A DNA stretch of 6,843 nucleotides, from positions 1-6,843 of the forward strand of contig NZ_JAWDKD010000016.1 of the NCBI RefSeq assembly GCF_032714475.1, read 5' to 3'. Made by a program: the position numbers and the translations under genes. Positions 5,863-6,843 of the stretch are shown piece by piece. The stretch's first letter is position 1. Every line of letters begins with the position of its first letter. The stretch comes from Methanolapillus africanus. GTDB taxonomy: Archaea; Halobacteriota; Methanosarcinia; Methanosarcinales; Methanosarcinaceae. The notes beneath the pieces are model-generated. The model did no database searches. It was given only the letters and a program-made list of their open reading frames with translations, and was not told the DNA's origin.

Positions 5863-6471
5863 GTGGATTTTGATTTAAATATTCTCAAAAAACAGTTCAA
5901 TCGGAGAGGGTTCAACTCTACCGTTTGCAATAATCGTCACGAAGCGGTGGATTATATTTTGGAAACGTTTCCTGTGAACGATGAGATGATTATTGGAATG
6001 GGAAACTCGTTAACGTTGGACGCTTTGGGCATCAAGGATATTTTGATCGAAAGAGCTTCGGCCGTCTATCAGCACGCTCCCGGCTCATCAGAAGTTGAAT
6101 CGAAAAAGGCTCTGTTGGCAGATCTCTATTTGACGTCGGCAAACGCCGTTTCTTACGACGGTCAAATCGTCAATATTGACGGGACCGGTAACCGCACGGC
6201 AGCAACATGTTACGGACCAACTCAGGTTATTTATGTCGTCGGGAAAAATAAAATTGCGGAATCGTTGGAAGACGCCGTTTGGCGCGCTCGAAACGTCGCC
6301 GCCGTTCAAAATGCGAAACGATACAACAGAAAAACGCCTTGCGTCGTGACGGGAAAATGTGAAGATTGCTTATCCCCGGAATGTATTTGCGGGGTTATGA
6401 CCATTCATCGAAAACAACCGCATGGAAATAAGATCACGATCGTTCTTGTTAATGAAGAGCTGGGGCTTTAA
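5863..6471 (+). CDS. LUD-domain (DUF162, LutC/YkgG-like) protein
   Basis: A 202-residue single-domain LUD protein, the fold of LutC and of part of LutB in bacterial lactate oxidation. Stand-alone members occur in many anaerobes with unknown function. Family blocks: IIGMGNSLTLDALGI (43-57), an ADLYLTSANAV segment, NIDGTGNR (104-111), YVVGKNKI, and a cysteine-rich stretch TPCVVTGKCEDC...ECIC with C160, C166, C169, C174 and C176, ending in ITIVLVNEELGL. The DGTGNR loop probably binds substrate or nucleotide; the cysteines could hold a metal or cluster. Start is GTG 5863, supported by GGAGATGA. It lies 33 bases after dinB, with no strong terminator between them, so the two could be co-transcribed, though no functional link is evident. 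There is no lutA or lutB neighbour in view, so lactate use should not be assumed. Confidence 0.87.
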   Translation: MDFDLNILKKQFNRRGFNSTVCNNRHEAVDYILETFPVNDEMIIGMGNSLTLDALGIKDILIERASAVYQHAPGSSEVESKKALLADLYLTSANAVSYDGQIVNIDGTGNRTAATCYGPTQVIYVVGKNKIAESLEDAVWRARNVAAVQNAKRYNRKTPCVVTGKCEDCLSPECICGVMTIHRKQPHGNKITIVLVNEELGL

Positions 6472-6513
6472 CATCAGCTGTATTTTACATGAATTAAAAA
6501 TCATAACATAAGA

Positions 6514-6559
6514 AGAATAAATTGAAAAAAATAAGCTGAAAAAAGAATAAATAAAAAAA
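6514..6559 (-). terminator. T-rich tracts ending the right-hand transposase transcript
   Basis: Read on the minus strand, the sequence just past the transposase stop carries seven T (6553-6559), then six T (6539-6544) and seven T (6525-6531). There is no hairpin. Such tracts are adequate terminators in archaea and would limit read-through from the IS into the LUD gene. They lie outside the element as bounded by the alignment with the left copy. Confidence 0.4.
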
Positions 6560-6843
6560 GGGTCACGATAAGAATAGAGGATTTTTTCTGATAATTTCCA
6601 GGATTTTCAGATATAAATTCTCGTTCCTATAATTGTACCTAAATTCACACTCTTTTAAGTAAAGATTAAAATATCTTTTATCAATCCCTCTGTACTTACT
6701 CATTCTGGTTTTAGAGAAACCCCAGAATCCTTCAATCCCATTAATATGGGATTTTCCATTGACAAATTCATCTTTGCCGTGGTCCACACGATAGTGTTTA
6801 TCATATCCCACGTCAACCAATCCATCATATCCGTGCCAGTTGT
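6558..6843 (-). mobile_element. Right (3') end of an IS1595-type insertion sequence, right copy
   Basis: This second copy is inverted relative to the first. Positions 6558-6683 match the reverse complement of 1-126 at 122 of 126 sites. The copies' transposase 3' ends face each other across 6.4 kb. The rest of this element runs off the window, so its other terminus and any 8-base target duplication (typical of the family) cannot be checked. Confidence 0.8.
6563..6843 (-). CDS. IS1595-family transposase, C-terminal part (cut by window edge)
   Basis: The minus-strand frame is open from the window edge to TGA at 6563-6565, giving about 93 residues. It reads NWHGYDGLVDVGYDKHYRV, then a HGKDEF segment, then KSHINGIEGFWGFSKTRMSKY and the tail shared with the left copy. 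The HxNGIEGFW block holds the third catalytic residue (Asn or Glu, depending on the branch) of IS1595-family DDE transposases, followed by the K/R-rich FSKTRM segment. No frameshift or stop is seen in this part, so the gene may be intact. The true start lies outside the window; the TTG at 6818-6820 is only an internal codon. Confidence 0.88.
   Translation of the reverse strand, partial: NWHGYDGLVDVGYDKHYRVDHGKDEFVNGKSHINGIEGFWGFSKTRMSKYRGIDKRYFNLYLKECEFRYNYRNENLYLKILEIIRKNPLFLS

Overview
The window most likely comes from a methanogenic euryarchaeon; a member or relative of the Methanosarcinales is my best guess. Four signs point that way. DinB ends in a textbook PCNA-binding PIP box, where a bacterial Pol IV would carry a beta-clamp motif. 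A clean TATA box (TATATAAA) sits about 45 bases before the first gene. Shine-Dalgarno sites of the AGGTGAT/GGAGATGA type precede non-ATG starts. The two-subunit fumarase and the DinB also resemble, from memory, methanogen versions. A bacterium is not excluded, because LUD, RloB and IS1595-type proteins all occur widely in bacteria.

Layout. Positions 1-126 are the 3' end of an IS1595-type insertion sequence pointing right. Next come a strong hairpin plus T-run (141-184) and about 690 bases with no convincing gene (185-871). That stretch holds two GC-rich islands sharing a 14-mer, a degenerate tandem repeat of about 34 bases with eight conserved boxes, and a 42-base hairpin. A TATA box then leads into fumA-fumB (919-2424), a tightly coupled pair for class I fumarase. 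A T-rich spacer separates these from a visibly more AT-rich two-gene cassette (2575-4644), an AAA/ABC-type ATPase and an RloB-family protein. This resembles RloA/RloB and AbiL-type abortive-infection systems. After it come dinB (4729-5829) and, 33 bases on, a LUD/DUF162 protein (5863-6471). The right edge (6558-6843) is the 3' part of a second IS copy pointing left. It differs from the left copy at 4 of 126 aligned bases.

How the genes fit together. fumAB is central metabolism (interconversion of malate and fumarate). dinB is translesion synthesis. The LUD gene may belong to lactate or electron-transfer metabolism, but its role is unknown here. The ATPase/RloB pair looks like an acquired anti-phage module set between housekeeping genes. 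The whole 6.4 kb segment is bracketed by inverted IS copies, so it could be inverted by recombination or, less likely, mobilised. I see no RNA gene, CRISPR array or wholly unknown multi-gene system. The least explained parts are the repeat-rich stretch before fumA and the defence-like pair.
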